DNA of 48,747 nt from Deltaproteobacteria bacterium (lineage in GTDB: Bacteria; Myxococcota_A; UBA9042; PHBI01): the NCBI GenBank assembly GCA_006226565.1, contig SBGO01000509.1, forward strand, positions 1-48,747, written 5' to 3'. Positions 20,769 to 30,566 of this stretch are shown piece after piece. The translations under genes were made by a program, and so were the position numbers. The notes below the pieces were generated by a model, which was not told the DNA's origin, did no database searches, and saw only the letters and a list, made by a program, of their open reading frames with translations. Positions within the stretch are counted from its first letter, which is position 1. Every line of letters begins with the position of its first letter.

Positions 20769-23054
20769 TCACCACAGCGCCGCGCCACCGAGCGTCCTCG
20801 CGAAGAACCGAAAGGCCGTCTTGTACACGTGCAGCTGCGCCGCCCGCCCCGAGATACCGTGCGCCTTGCCCGGGTAGATCATCATCTCGAACGGCGCGCT
20901 CTCGTCCTCGAACGCCTGCACGAGCCGCAGCGTGTGCTCGAACAGCACGTTGTCGTCCGCCGTACCGTGGATGACCACCAGCGGCCGCGCCAGGAGCTTC
21001 GCGCGCCGCACGAGATTCGAATCGACGTACGGCGCAGCCTTCCCACCCTCGGGCATCCCGAGGTATCGCTCCGTATAGTGGGTGTCGTACAGCGTCCAGT
21101 CGGTCACGGGAGCGACTGCGACCGCGGCCGCGAACGGCGTGTCCGCATCCAACACCGAGCGCGCCGCCAGATACCCCCCGTAGCTCCAGCCCCACACGCC
21201 AATACGCGCAGGGTCCACCCAGTCCAGCCCTGCGACCTCGCGCACCGCGCCGAACAGGTCCCGGACCTCCACCTCGCCCACTCGGTGGTAATGCGCCCGG
21301 TCGAACGCCCGGTCGCGGCCGCCCGTCCCTCGGTTGTCGACCAGCAGCACGCCGTACCCGTGCGTCGTCAGCCACACGAGGAGCGGATACGACCGCGTCC
21401 ATCGGTTTGCGACCATCTGGTAGGTCGGCCCGCCGTACACCCAAGCGACGACGGGGTATTTCCACCCGGGTCGTCGCCCCACCGGCTCCATCAGGAGCCC
21501 GTTCAACACGCTCCCGTCCTCCGCCCGAAAGTCCCGCCACTCCAGGGACGGAGCAGGGAGCCCGTCGAGCTCCGGCGTCGGGTTGTCGTCGAGCACCACC
21601 GTCTCGCGCCCGTCCGCGGAGCCTAGGAGCGTTTGCGGCGGCCGTCCCCACGACGACACGACGTCCACGAAACACGTCCCCGACCGCGCGAAAGTCGGCC
21701 GATGCCACCCCGGCGCCCGCGTCACGGCCCAGGACGCGCCGCCCGCCAGGGCGATCGCCCGCACTTGCCGCTCCTTCCCCCGGTCTGCCGCCACCGTGTA
21801 AAACACCGTCCCGGCCTCGCGGTCCGTTCCCACCACGGCATCGACCGCATCGGGCTCCGCCGTGAGCGCGACGCGCGCCCCACTCGCACGGTCCACGATC
21901 TCCAGCTGCCGCCGCCCACTCGCCTCGTTCGACCACAGGAGCTTCCCGTCGGGCAGCCCGCGCAGGTCGTCGTGCAACTCCACCCAAGCGTCGTCGGTGT
22001 CCTCCAGGATCGTCCGAAGCTGCCCCTTCGCGTCTGCCTCGTAGAGCACCAGGCGCTTCTGGTCCCGGCTCTGCCACTGAACCCACGCCGCCCCGTCACC
22101 GAAAAACCCGGCCCGCGCCAGATACCCGTCCTCCGTCGGCGTCTTCAACGTGACGCGCCGCCCCGTCCGGACGTCGATGACATGCGCGGTCACCCGGGCG
22201 TTCGCCTCTCCTGCGGCGGGATAGCGCTGCTCGAACAGCTCCGTCCGGTCCGCGAAGATCTTCGACCGCATCTTCACGGCGACCGGGCCCTCGTCGACTT
22301 CGAACACCAGGACCTGCTGCTCGTCCTCGGACCACCAAAGCCCCTCGTGCCGCCCCATCTCCTCCTCTGCGATGAACTCGGCCAAACCGAAGGTCCGCGT
22401 CCCCCCCGCACCGCGCGTCAGCCGCTTCACGCGGCGTGTCCGGACGTCGAGCACGTACACGTCCCCGGCCTTCGTGAAGGACACCCAGTGCCCCTGCGGC
22501 GAGCACTTCGGCGCAAGCTCCGGGGCGTCGTCATCGCGCGTCAGCCGGACGACCTCCGGCGCCTCCCCGGGCCCGCCCAGCCGCGCCCAGTACAGGTCCC
22601 CCGAGAACGGAAACAGCAGCGCCTCCGCCCCCTCCCCACACCACATGAACGACGTGATCCCGCGCTGGTACACCCGCCTCCGCTGGAGCGCCATCCGCTC
22701 CGCCTCGGTCAGCTTCTGCGCCCCGCCCGCCGTCAGCAGGTCGGCCGTCGCGACGAGCCGCTCCGGCGCGCCCCCCGGAAGCCGCCGCCCCCAAAGGTCC
22801 AGCACCTCCGAATCCGCCTCGTTGGGCCGCAGGTACGCCAACACCGTCGCATCCCCGCTCAACGCCAGCTGCATCGGCGGCCGCCCCCCAAGCGGCGGAT
22901 CGGCGAAGATCCGCTCCAACGTCAGCTCGCGGGTCGCCGCCTCCGACGACGGCGGCTGTGCCCTCGCGGACAGCGACGCCGCACCGAGCGTGGTGAGGAC
23001 GAGAACAGAAGTGACGGCGCTAGAGACGATGTATCGCGACATGGCCGGCACCAT
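20769..23054 (-). CDS. S9-family dipeptidyl peptidase IV-like serine peptidase, secreted
   Basis: 761 residues from the ATG at 23054; an ATG at 23042 is an equal candidate. A signal peptide (VTSVLVLTTLGAASLSARAQ) leads to a beta-propeller of the DPPIV_N type, containing the family block FGLAEFIAEEEMGRHEGLWW whose Glu pair binds the substrate N-terminus. The C-terminal alpha/beta-hydrolase has the Ser in GWSYGG (S624), the Asp in HGTADDNV and the His in GKAHGI. DPP-IV-like enzymes release X-Pro or X-Ala dipeptides. Length is normal. It follows the small gene at 23070 by 15 nt, so the two are likely co-transcribed. Probably periplasmic. Confidence 0.95.
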   Translation of the reverse strand: MVPAMSRYIVSSAVTSVLVLTTLGAASLSARAQPPSSEAATRELTLERIFADPPLGGRPPMQLALSGDATVLAYLRPNEADSEVLDLWGRRLPGGAPERLVATADLLTAGGAQKLTEAERMALQRRRVYQRGITSFMWCGEGAEALLFPFSGDLYWARLGGPGEAPEVVRLTRDDDAPELAPKCSPQGHWVSFTKAGDVYVLDVRTRRVKRLTRGAGGTRTFGLAEFIAEEEMGRHEGLWWSEDEQQVLVFEVDEGPVAVKMRSKIFADRTELFEQRYPAAGEANARVTAHVIDVRTGRRVTLKTPTEDGYLARAGFFGDGAAWVQWQSRDQKRLVLYEADAKGQLRTILEDTDDAWVELHDDLRGLPDGKLLWSNEASGRRQLEIVDRASGARVALTAEPDAVDAVVGTDREAGTVFYTVAADRGKERQVRAIALAGGASWAVTRAPGWHRPTFARSGTCFVDVVSSWGRPPQTLLGSADGRETVVLDDNPTPELDGLPAPSLEWRDFRAEDGSVLNGLLMEPVGRRPGWKYPVVAWVYGGPTYQMVANRWTRSYPLLVWLTTHGYGVLLVDNRGTGGRDRAFDRAHYHRVGEVEVRDLFGAVREVAGLDWVDPARIGVWGWSYGGYLAARSVLDADTPFAAAVAVAPVTDWTLYDTHYTERYLGMPEGGKAAPYVDSNLVRRAKLLARPLVVIHGTADDNVLFEHTLRLVQAFEDESAPFEMMIYPGKAHGISGRAAQLHVYKTAFRFFARTLGGAALW

Positions 23055-23069
23055 GCCAGGTGCCGCCGC

Positions 23070-23510
23070 CTAGCGGAAGATCGCGAAGGCGCTCCGCGGG
23101 TCGTGCCCGGCCATCACGACCCGCGCCCGAATGAGCCACGTGCGCCCCGGCTCCAGGTCGTCCGGGAAGCGGAACGTCCCCTCGAAGGTCTTGCACTGGT
23201 CCGGCGCCAGCTCGAACGGCCCCACGATCTGGAAGGTGTACTCCGGGTCGGCCCGCCCCGGCAGCAGCTCCGCCGCCCGGTCGAGGATCCCCTCGTCGAG
23301 GTCGTCCTCGCCATGCAGATCCACGACCGCCGCGTCCGCCTTCACCGTCCCGCCCGTCGACGTCACGGTGATCCGCGCGCTCGCCTCCTCCCCCGGCGCC
23401 GCCCGCCCCCACCACGTCACGTCCACGACGGCCGCGTGCCCCGTCACGCGGTCCAACGCCCCCTTCAACCCCTGCTTCAGCACTCCGACAACACCCATCG
23501 GCCCCTCCAT
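23070..23510 (-). CDS. Hypothetical protein, possible arrestin/Spo0M-like beta-sandwich
   Basis: 146 residues from ATG 23510; an internal ATG at 23498 (MGVVGVLKQG) is also possible. An amphipathic start is followed by alternating strands: VVDVTWWGRAAPGEEASARI, TVKADAAVVDLHGEDD, EYTFQIVGPFELAPDQCKTF and GRTWLIRARVVMAGHDP. This order of a short helix, then a double beta-sheet with a central acidic loop, resembles Spo0M/arrestin-like proteins, but the identity is weak. No signal peptide. It is upstream of and probably co-transcribed with the S9 peptidase gene. A TAGGGT box lies 9 nt before the ATG. Confidence 0.75.
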   Translation of the reverse strand: MEGPMGVVGVLKQGLKGALDRVTGHAAVVDVTWWGRAAPGEEASARITVTSTGGTVKADAAVVDLHGEDDLDEGILDRAAELLPGRADPEYTFQIVGPFELAPDQCKTFEGTFRFPDDLEPGRTWLIRARVVMAGHDPRSAFAIFR

Positions 23511-23519
23511 CGCCGACGC

Positions 23520-23525
23520 ACCCTA
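23520..23525 (-). promoter_or_regulatory. Candidate -10 box of the Spo0M-like gene
   Basis: On the minus strand TAGGGT lies 9 nt before the ATG at 23510, again with no ribosome binding site between. Confidence 0.3.
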
Positions 23526-23598
23526 CCTGCACCGCCCGCCCCCCGGAAGTCCTCGGGCCCCCCCACCGACAACTGCTATGCTCCGCGCCGGAGGTCCC

Positions 23599-25188
23599 AT
23601 GCTCGAGCGCCACACCGCCGAAAGCCACCCGGCCCAACGCCTCGCCCTGCTCCTCACGTTGTCGCTCCTCGCTCTCGGGGCCTGCGGAACCGACCGGACC
23701 ACGACTGAAGCGGGCACGTCCGACGCCGCCGAAGCGCCCGAAGTCACCGACACATCTGGCGAAATCGACCGTCCGGACGTCGACTCCGACGCGTCCGACG
23801 ATACGCCGGGCGTGACCTTCGAGCCGGTCCCCATCACCGCCGACGCCAGCTTCTTCGAGCTCTTCCGCCACGACCGCGTCCACCCCGTCACCGTCCGCAT
23901 GACCCGCGACGCCTGGGACGGCCTCGTCGCCGAGATGCTCGACTACGCCGCCCTCGACGGCCTCATGCGCACCGGCCGCTACCACCACGCCGACTTCGTC
24001 TATACCGCCCCCGACGGCACCGAGGAGGTCGTCGAGGACGTCGGCTTCCGCACCCGCGGCAACACCACGCGCGTCGTCCCGCAGGACGTAGACGGCGCCT
24101 ACCATCGCGCCCACTTCAAGGTCCGCTTCAACGCCACCTTCGACCTCCCGGCGGGCTCGCCCGCGGAAGAGGCCCGCAACGCCCGCCGCTTCCGCACCCT
24201 CCGCGCCCTCAACCTCAAATGGAGCGCCGAGGACGACCCCTCGAAGATCCGCGAGCTCTACGCCTACGACCTCCTCCGCCGCGCCGGCGTCTCCGCCCCC
24301 CTCACCGCGCCGGTCGCCTTGACGCTCGAGATCGACGGAACCCCCGTCTACTACGGCCTCTACACCGCCATCGAAGAGATCGACAAAGGCTTCCTCGCCA
24401 AGCGCCGGGGCAAGGACGGCAACGACGGCGACCTCTACAAATGCCTCTGGCAGGACTACGGCCCCGCCACCCTCGAGCCGGTCACCGACCCGCACGCCAT
24501 CGGCGTCAAGGACTGGACCACCAACTACCGCCCCGCCTACGACCTCCAGACGAACGAGTCGACCTCCGACCACGCCGCCCTGCGCGCCTTCATCGCGCGG
24601 CTCCACGACACCCACGGCGAACAGCTCGCCGCCGAGCTCGCCGCCACCTTCGACGTCGAGCGCTTCCTCCGCGCCCTGGCGATGAACGTCCTCATCGGGA
24701 TGCCCGACGACTACTGGGCCATGGGCAACAACTACTTCCTCTACTTCGACGCCGCCGGCGGGCTCACCGAGTTCATCCCCTACGACTACGACCACGGCTT
24801 CGGCGGCGGCTGGGAGCCCACCCCGGAGTGGTCCTACGAGGGCATCGCCACCGCCGACGTCCACACCTGGAAGAACCTGAACGCCGCCTGGTGGAACCCC
24901 CACACGACCCACCCCCTCGCCGACGGGCTCCTCGCCGTCCCCGCCGTTCGCGCGCGCTACGACGCCATCCTCGCCGCCCTCGTCGCCCCCGACACCGGCC
25001 TCTTCGACTACGCCGACTACGCCCGCGTCTTCGCCGCGCAGTCCGCCCTCTACGCTCCCTGGCTCCCGAACGACACCGGCGAGGACGAGCACATGGAGGA
25101 CGACGGTCAGGCCGCCTGGTACTTCGCCACGAAACGCGCCTCCGTCGGCGCTCAGCTCGGCCTCGATCTCCCCACGGCGGATCGGTAG
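23599..25188 (+). CDS. CotH-kinase family lipoprotein (copy 2)
   Basis: 529 residues. The ATG at 23599 has GGAGG 4 nt upstream; an ATG at 23578 would add seven residues. The lipobox is LALGAC and an Asp/Ser/Thr-rich linker runs to about residue 70. CotH blocks are complete: the glycine-rich FRTRGNTTR, the KWSAEDDPSKIRELYAYDLL segment, YYGLYTAIEEIDKGFLAKR, MGNNYFLYFDAAGG and FIPYDYDHGFGGGW with both metal-site Asp residues. It is therefore a better candidate for an active atypical kinase than copy 1. Copy 1 and copy 2 share the layout but little sequence, so they are not a recent duplication. It is divergent from the Spo0M-like gene. Confidence 0.92.
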   Translation: MLERHTAESHPAQRLALLLTLSLLALGACGTDRTTTEAGTSDAAEAPEVTDTSGEIDRPDVDSDASDDTPGVTFEPVPITADASFFELFRHDRVHPVTVRMTRDAWDGLVAEMLDYAALDGLMRTGRYHHADFVYTAPDGTEEVVEDVGFRTRGNTTRVVPQDVDGAYHRAHFKVRFNATFDLPAGSPAEEARNARRFRTLRALNLKWSAEDDPSKIRELYAYDLLRRAGVSAPLTAPVALTLEIDGTPVYYGLYTAIEEIDKGFLAKRRGKDGNDGDLYKCLWQDYGPATLEPVTDPHAIGVKDWTTNYRPAYDLQTNESTSDHAALRAFIARLHDTHGEQLAAELAATFDVERFLRALAMNVLIGMPDDYWAMGNNYFLYFDAAGGLTEFIPYDYDHGFGGGWEPTPEWSYEGIATADVHTWKNLNAAWWNPHTTHPLADGLLAVPAVRARYDAILAALVAPDTGLFDYADYARVFAAQSALYAPWLPNDTGEDEHMEDDGQAAWYFATKRASVGAQLGLDLPTADR

Positions 25189-25233
25189 CCCCGAAAAGCC
25201 CTACGACGCAGTAGCAATCGGGATCATCGCCAG

Positions 25234-25255
25234 CGTGACTCATCTTATAGTCACG
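25234..25255 (+). promoter_or_regulatory. Palindromic operator overlapping a -10 box, upstream of the importer operon
   Basis: CGTGACT (25234-25240) and AGTCACG (25249-25255) are perfect 7-bp inverted arms around an 8-nt centre. The sequence TATAGT (25246-25251) inside it is a good -10 box, so a protein bound here would block the promoter. A -35 match is not obvious. Transcription from here would leave a leader of about 190 nt before malK at 25452. The regulator is not in the window. The rest of the 25189-25451 gap is unremarkable. Confidence 0.5.
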
Positions 25256-25451
25256 ATTCTGATCCCAAGCGCGCGCGAATACGGACCCGGGCGGTCCACA
25301 TTTCCACGAATTTGCATCGCCACATCGCGCCGCGTTGACCCGCGCCAACGCACGCTTTTCTGCGCAAACCTGCCAACCGGCCAGAATCCCGATGAAATAG
25401 CCGTCCGGTCGGCTTTCCGCCACCTGGGGTCTGTGTCAGGATGGCGCCGTC

Positions 25452-26579
25452 ATGGCCGAAGTCGTCCTAGATAGAGTCACGAAGCGGTACCCGGGCGCCG
25501 TCGAACCGGCGGTGAACGAGGTCAACCTGACCATCAACGATGGCGAGTTCGTCGTCCTGGTCGGGCCCTCCGGGTGCGGAAAGTCAACCACGCTGCGCAT
25601 GATCGCCGGTCTCGAGGAGATCACGGGCGGTACGATGTCCATCGGAGGTCGCGTCGTAAACGACGTCGCCCCGCGGGACCGCGATATCGCCATGGTCTTC
25701 CAGAGCTACGCGCTCTATCCGCACATGACCGTCGCCGAGAACATGGCGTTCGGTCTGAAGCTGCGGAAGATGCCGAAGGCCGAGATCGCCAAGCGCGTCC
25801 AGGGCGCCGCCGAGATGCTCGGGCTGACCGAGTACCTCGCGCGCAAGCCCAAGGCGCTCTCCGGCGGCCAGCGCCAGCGCGTCGCCATGGGCCGCGCCAT
25901 CGTGCGCCAGCCCTCGGTGTTCCTCTTCGACGAGCCGCTGTCGAACCTGGACGCCAAGCTGCGCGTGCAGATGCGCGTGCAGATCGCGGCGCTCCATCGC
26001 AGCCTCGCGACGACGATGGTCTACGTCACCCACGACCAGGTCGAGGCGATGACGTTGGCCGATCGTATCGCGGTCATGTCGATGGGGTACCTCCAACAGT
26101 ACGGCACGCCGATGGAGGTCTACCGCCACCCGAAGAACAAGTTCGTCGCAGGCTTCATCGGGAGCCCCGCGATGAACTTCGTTCCCGGCAAGCTCAGCGC
26201 GCGCGGCGACGACCTCGTCTTCCAGGGTCACGGGCTCGAGCTCCTGCTCCCGCCGGCCCACGCCGCCGCCTGCGCCAGCGCCAGCGGCTGCGAGGTCACC
26301 CTCGGGCTCCGGCCGCAGCAGCTCCACGCCGTATCCAACGGCGAGGCAGTCGTCGGGACCGGCGAGATCACCCACACCGAGAACATGGGCTCCGAGACCT
26401 TCGCCCACACCCGCATCGACCCGGACACCACGCTGGTCGTGCGCCTCCCCGGCGACCGCCTGGCGACCGTCGGCGATACGCTCGCGGTGGGGGTCGAGGC
26501 CAACCGCTTCCACGTCTTCGACGCCGACGGCGTCAACCTCACCCGCGAGACCCAGAGGGGATCCGATGCAGCTGCTTGA
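25452..26579 (+). CDS. malK: Sugar ABC importer ATP-binding protein (MalK/UgpC type)
   Basis: 375 residues, the normal length. Walker A is GPSGCGKST (residues 38-46), Q-loop [10 protein letters not shown], signature LSGGQRQR, Walker [13 protein letters not shown] and H-loop [12 protein letters not shown]-terminal TOBE/regulatory domain (after about residue 235, [12 protein letters not shown]) is typical of CUT1 carbohydrate importers. It powers uptake through the permeases encoded just downstream. First gene of a six-gene unit; its last 14 nt overlap the start of the binding-protein gene. The choice of malto-oligosaccharide as substrate rests on the nearby amylase and pullulanase genes. Confidence 0.95.
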   Translation: MAEVVLDRVTKRYPGAVEPAVNEVNLTINDGEFVVLVGPSGCGKSTTLRMIAGLEEITGGTMSIGGRVVNDVAPRDRDIAMVFQSYALYPHMTVAENMAFGLKLRKMPKAEIAKRVQGAAEMLGLTEYLARKPKALSGGQRQRVAMGRAIVRQPSVFLFDEPLSNLDAKLRVQMRVQIAALHRSLATTMVYVTHDQVEAMTLADRIAVMSMGYLQQYGTPMEVYRHPKNKFVAGFIGSPAMNFVPGKLSARGDDLVFQGHGLELLLPPAHAAACASASGCEVTLGLRPQQLHAVSNGEAVVGTGEITHTENMGSETFAHTRIDPDTTLVVRLPGDRLATVGDTLAVGVEANRFHVFDADGVNLTRETQRGSDAAA

Positions 26580-27960
26580 GAAGAACCTCGCCACCCTTCG
26601 CCCCGGCCTCGCCGCCCTCGGCCTCGCGCTGATCCTGTCCGCCTGTGGCGGCAAGAAGGACGCGCCCCCCGCCGAGACGAAGGCCCCCGAGACGGCCGCC
26701 CCCGCCGAGACCGCCGCCCCGGCCGCGGACGAGGACGTCAAGGCGCCCGAGGCGACCGCCGACGCCGCGGCCCCGGCGCCCGCCCCGAAGGACGACAACA
26801 CGACCGCCGCCCCTGCCCCGGGCGCCGGCGAGCCGGTCGAGATCGTCCTCTGGCACGCCTACCGCGCGGGCGAGGCCGACGCCTTCGCCAAGGTCGTCGA
26901 CCAGTACAACGCCTCGCAGAACAAGATCCACATCCGCGCCCAGGCGGTCCCCTACGACCCCTTCGTCGACAAGGTCACCATCACGGTGCCGCGCGGCCAG
27001 GGTCCGGACCTCTTCATCTTCGCCCACAACATGATCGGCAACTGGGTCGAGCAGGGCGTGCTCGAGCCCATCTCCGGCCAGATCGACGGCGAGACCCTCA
27101 AGCAGTACCTGCCCGAGTCGGTCAAGGCGCTCGTCTACCGCAAGAACCTGTACGGCCTCCCGCTCGCCATGAAGTCGCTGGTCCTCTTCTACAACAAGGA
27201 CCTGGTGCCCGAGCCGCCGCAGACCATGGAGGACCTCGTCGCCAAGGCCAAGGAGCTCAAGAGCGACGAGCGTGAGGGCATCGTCTACCAGGCCGGCGGC
27301 CTCTACTTCCACGCGATGTGGATCTACGCCTTCGGCGGCCAGATCTTCGACGCCGACCACAACCCGGCCTTCGACACCCCGGAGCAGCTCGCCGCCCTCC
27401 AGTACGTCCGCAAGCTCCACTTCGAGGACAAGATCGTCCCGAAGGGCATCTCCGGCTTCATGGTCACGAGCCTCTTCAACGAGGGCAAGGCGCCCTTCGT
27501 CTTCAACGGCCCCTGGTTCCGCCCCGAGATCAACGAGGGCCTGAACTACGGCATCGCCACCATCCCGGCCTTCGCCGACGGCAAGACGCCCAAGCCGATG
27601 CTCGGCATCGAGGCGATCTTCGTCACCAAGACCTCCAAGCACAAGGAGGAGGCGCTCGAGGCCGCCAAGTACCTCGCCGGGGCCGACTCCGCCGGCATCC
27701 GCATGCGCGAGGGCAAGCAGCCCGTCTGCCACAAGGCCACGCTCGAGGCCGGCGCCACCGAGGACGCGACCATGAAGGTCTTCCTCGATCAGGCTCAGAA
27801 CGCCGTCCTCATGGACGCGTCGCCCGAGATGCAGCTCCTGTGGACCCCTGCCGACATCGCCATCGCCGCGGGCATCTTCGTCGAGGACCGGGATCCGGCC
27901 GCCGAGCTGAAGAAGGCCCAGGAGAAGATGGTCAGCGACATCGCCAAGCGCGGCAAGTAG
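26566..27960 (+). CDS. Extracellular sugar-binding lipoprotein (MalE-like)
   Basis: 464 residues. The lipobox LILSAC (Cys at 26) is followed by an Ala/Pro/Glu-rich linker of about 55 residues, then a type I CUT1 solute-binding domain: [20 protein letters not shown] at its start, [40 protein letters not shown] and [20 protein letters not shown]. It delivers the sugar to the permeases. The 14-nt overlap with malK implies coupled translation. The linker strongly resembles that of the GH13 amylase at 35330 (ETAAPA, EDV, APAP and DDN-TTA blocks in the same order). Confidence 0.93.
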   Translation: MQLLEKNLATLRPGLAALGLALILSACGGKKDAPPAETKAPETAAPAETAAPAADEDVKAPEATADAAAPAPAPKDDNTTAAPAPGAGEPVEIVLWHAYRAGEADAFAKVVDQYNASQNKIHIRAQAVPYDPFVDKVTITVPRGQGPDLFIFAHNMIGNWVEQGVLEPISGQIDGETLKQYLPESVKALVYRKNLYGLPLAMKSLVLFYNKDLVPEPPQTMEDLVAKAKELKSDEREGIVYQAGGLYFHAMWIYAFGGQIFDADHNPAFDTPEQLAALQYVRKLHFEDKIVPKGISGFMVTSLFNEGKAPFVFNGPWFRPEINEGLNYGIATIPAFADGKTPKPMLGIEAIFVTKTSKHKEEALEAAKYLAGADSAGIRMREGKQPVCHKATLEAGATEDATMKVFLDQAQNAVLMDASPEMQLLWTPADIAIAAGIFVEDRDPAAELKKAQEKMVSDIAKRGK

Positions 27961-27978
27961 CAGAGAGGGGCGAGACTC

Positions 27979-29664
27979 ATGTCTGTCGACGCCGGCCCGG
28001 CGATCCAATTCGGCCCAAGAGCGCCGCTCTACGCGCGCATCTCGGATGCCCTGGCCGCGGCGCTCGTCGTCGGGATCGTGGCCGGGTCGGTCCTCGGGCT
28101 GACCCGCTACAACGACGCCCGCGACCACCGCCGCGCGGTCGAGACCCAGGTCGGCGCCATCGCCGACGACCTCGCCCAGCGCGTGGCCTCCGCCGGCCCC
28201 GGCGCCGTCGAGCAGGTCCCCGACAACGTCGCGGCCGCCTACGTGGTGACCTCCGGCGGCGTCGACGACTTCGGCATCGCCGTCGGCTCCGACGTCGCGG
28301 CCCAGAACGTCCGCGACAAGGGCGTCGTCAACGCGGACGCCGGGATCGTCAAGCAGGGCCTCCTCAACCGCTCGGCGGAGCTCCAGGACTACTTCGACAA
28401 GAAGCAGGAGATCCCCAAGGACCGCCGCTACAGCGTCGTCAAGCTGAGCGACACCGACAACGCCTTCTCCGCCACGGCCCAGGTCGTCAAGGACGGCAAG
28501 TACGACGGGATGGTGCACGTCGTCACCCGCGTGCCCAACCCGGCGCCGAGCACCCCGACCTCGCAGCTCCTCCTGATGCTGCTCCTGTCGGTCATCCTCG
28601 GCTTCGCCGCCTCCTACGTCCCCGGGATCAAGCGGCGCGTCGCCCATGGCCTCGCCGTCGCCATCCCGACCGGCCTGACGTTCATGGCCCAGGCCGACGC
28701 GGCGCTGGTCCTCTGGCCGGGCGTCGTGAGCCTCGTCCTCGGCGGCGTCGCCATCTCCGGCATCGCCAGCGTCTTCCGCGGCGTCCGCGAGCAGCCCCGC
28801 ACCTACGTCTACGTCGTCCCGGCCATGATCGGCATGATCGTGCTGGTCTTCGTGCCCTTCGCGATGGGCGTGGCCATCGCCTTCTTCTCCAAGGACGGCG
28901 ACTTCACCGGGCTCGGGAACTTCCAGGAGATCCTCAACCCGTCGGCCACCACCCACCCGAACTTCTACTGGACGACCTCGGTCACCATCCTCTGGACCGT
29001 CCTGAACGTGCTCCTGCACGTGTCGCTCGGCGTCGCGCTCGCGCTGGTGCTGAACCGGCCGAAGCTCCGCCTCAAGGCCATGTACCGGGTGCTGCTCATC
29101 ATCCCGTGGGCGGTCCCCAACTACATCACGGCCCTCATCTGGAAGTCGATGTTCAACCAGCAGTACGGCGCGGTGAACTCCCTGCTGGATGTGCTCGGCA
29201 TCGACCAGGTCAACTGGATCGGCCCCGGCTCGAGCTTCGCCTCGAACTTCATCGCCGACCTCACGACCAACACCTGGCTCGGCTTCCCGTTCATGATGGT
29301 CGTCACCCTCGGCGCGCTCCAGTCCATCCCGAAGGAGCTCTACGAGGCCGCCGACATCGACGGCGCCGGCCGCTGGCAGCGCTTCCGCACGGTCACCCTG
29401 CCGCTGCTCAAGCCGGCCCTCATTCCGGCCATCATCCTGGGCGTCGTCTGGACGTTCAACATGTTCAACGTCATCTACCTCGTCAGCGGCGGCGCCCCCG
29501 AGAACGAGACGAACATCCTCATCACCGAGGCCTACTACGCCTTCAAGGTGCTCAACCGCTTCGGCCTGGCCGCGGCCTACTCGCTGCTCATCTTCGTGAT
29601 GCTGCTCTTGTACGGCTGGATGCAGAACCGAATCACACGAGCGACTGAGGGGGCCTTCGAATGA
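27979..29664 (+). CDS. malF: Sugar ABC permease (MalF-like) with an N-terminal sensor-like extension
   Basis: 561 residues; AGAGAGG lies upstream of ATG 27979. The permease core begins near residue 271 (YVYVVPAMIGMIVLVFVPFA) and carries the EAA loop ELYEAADIDGAGRWQRFRTV that docks on MalK. The first 270 residues are extra: a membrane helix at 21-41, about 150 extracytoplasmic residues (42-194), a helix at 195-215 and one or two more near 225-265. E. coli MalF has its large periplasmic loop elsewhere, between helices 3 and 4. The 42-194 region alternates helix and strand (QVGAIADDLAQRVASAGPGA, then RRYSVVKLSDTDNAFSATAQ), like a single Cache/PAS sensor. The stop overlaps the next start by 4 nt. 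Confidence 0.93.
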   Translation: MSVDAGPAIQFGPRAPLYARISDALAAALVVGIVAGSVLGLTRYNDARDHRRAVETQVGAIADDLAQRVASAGPGAVEQVPDNVAAAYVVTSGGVDDFGIAVGSDVAAQNVRDKGVVNADAGIVKQGLLNRSAELQDYFDKKQEIPKDRRYSVVKLSDTDNAFSATAQVVKDGKYDGMVHVVTRVPNPAPSTPTSQLLLMLLLSVILGFAASYVPGIKRRVAHGLAVAIPTGLTFMAQADAALVLWPGVVSLVLGGVAISGIASVFRGVREQPRTYVYVVPAMIGMIVLVFVPFAMGVAIAFFSKDGDFTGLGNFQEILNPSATTHPNFYWTTSVTILWTVLNVLLHVSLGVALALVLNRPKLRLKAMYRVLLIIPWAVPNYITALIWKSMFNQQYGAVNSLLDVLGIDQVNWIGPGSSFASNFIADLTTNTWLGFPFMMVVTLGALQSIPKELYEAADIDGAGRWQRFRTVTLPLLKPALIPAIILGVVWTFNMFNVIYLVSGGAPENETNILITEAYYAFKVLNRFGLAAAYSLLIFVMLLLYGWMQNRITRATEGAFE

Positions 29665-30563
29665 ACACCGGCGACTACGAGGCACCCGCCGTGACCAAGC
29701 CGGCGAAGATCAAGTCGGGCAAGAGCCCCTGGGGCAGCATCGCGACCCACGCGGTCCTCGGCTTCGTGACCCTGGTCACGATGTATCCGCTGCTCATCGT
29801 GCTCCGCATCGCGCTCTCCCCGGGCGACTCCGGGATGAGCCCGTCGCTCAACCCGATCCCGCGCGAGATCAGCTTCGACAACTTCGTCGCGGTGGTCACC
29901 AACTCGAGCCCGCAGGGCGACTGGCTCTTCGGTCGCCAGCTCCTCAACTCCGCGGTCATCTCCATCGCGACGACGGTCCTCGGCATCTTCCTGGCGACCA
30001 CGGCCGCCTACGCCTTCAGCCGCTTCCGCTTCCCGGGGCGCAAGGCGGGGCTCATGGCCTTCCTCGTCAGCCAGATGTTCCCGGGCGTCCTCATGATGGT
30101 GCCGCTCTACCTCATCCTCGAGGCCCTCGGCCTCCTCAACGCCTCCTTTGGCCTCGTCGTCGTCTACGCCACCATCGCCATCCCGTTCTGCGTGTGGATG
30201 CTCAAGGGCTACTTCGACACCATCCCGAAGGACCTCGAGGAGAGCGCCATCATGGACGGCGCCAGCCAGTTCACGATCTTCTGGCGCATCATCCTGCCGC
30301 TCTCGATGCCGGCCGTGGCCGTCACCGCGCTGTTCTCCTTCATGACGGCCTGGAACGAGTTCGTCCTCGCCTTCACCTTCATGGAGGAGCCGACCGCCTT
30401 CACCCTGCCCGTCACCGTGTACAGCTACGTCGGTGAGCAGTCGGTCGAGTGGGGCAAGTTCGCGGCCGCGTCCATCATCGTCTCGATCCCCATCATGGCC
30501 CTCTTCTTCGCGCTCCAGAAGAACCTCGTCGGCGGTCTGACCTCCGGCGGCGTGAAGGGCTGA
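29661..30563 (+). CDS. malG: Sugar ABC permease (MalG-like)
   Basis: 300 residues, with the ATG overlapping the malF stop codon (ATGA). Six membrane helices; the first is THAVLGFVTLVTMYPLLIVL. The EAA loop DLEESAIMDGASQFTIFWRI is close to the consensus, and the C-terminus QKNLVGGLTSGGVKG is the typical MalG tail that reaches the ATPase. It partners with the MalF-like protein at the inner membrane. Confidence 0.96.
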   Translation: MNTGDYEAPAVTKPAKIKSGKSPWGSIATHAVLGFVTLVTMYPLLIVLRIALSPGDSGMSPSLNPIPREISFDNFVAVVTNSSPQGDWLFGRQLLNSAVISIATTVLGIFLATTAAYAFSRFRFPGRKAGLMAFLVSQMFPGVLMMVPLYLILEALGLLNASFGLVVVYATIAIPFCVWMLKGYFDTIPKDLEESAIMDGASQFTIFWRIILPLSMPAVAVTALFSFMTAWNEFVLAFTFMEEPTAFTLPVTVYSYVGEQSVEWGKFAAASIIVSIPIMALFFALQKNLVGGLTSGGVKG

Positions 30564-30566
30564 CCG

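Noticed and set aside
25335-25363. Possible promoter TTGACC-17-TTCTGC before malK
   Set aside because: The -10 is poor; the TATAGT box inside the palindrome at 25234-25255 is a better candidate.
26539-29685. A frame of over 1000 codons antisense to the importer genes
   Set aside because: Same shadow effect; the opposite strand encodes well-conserved ABC proteins.
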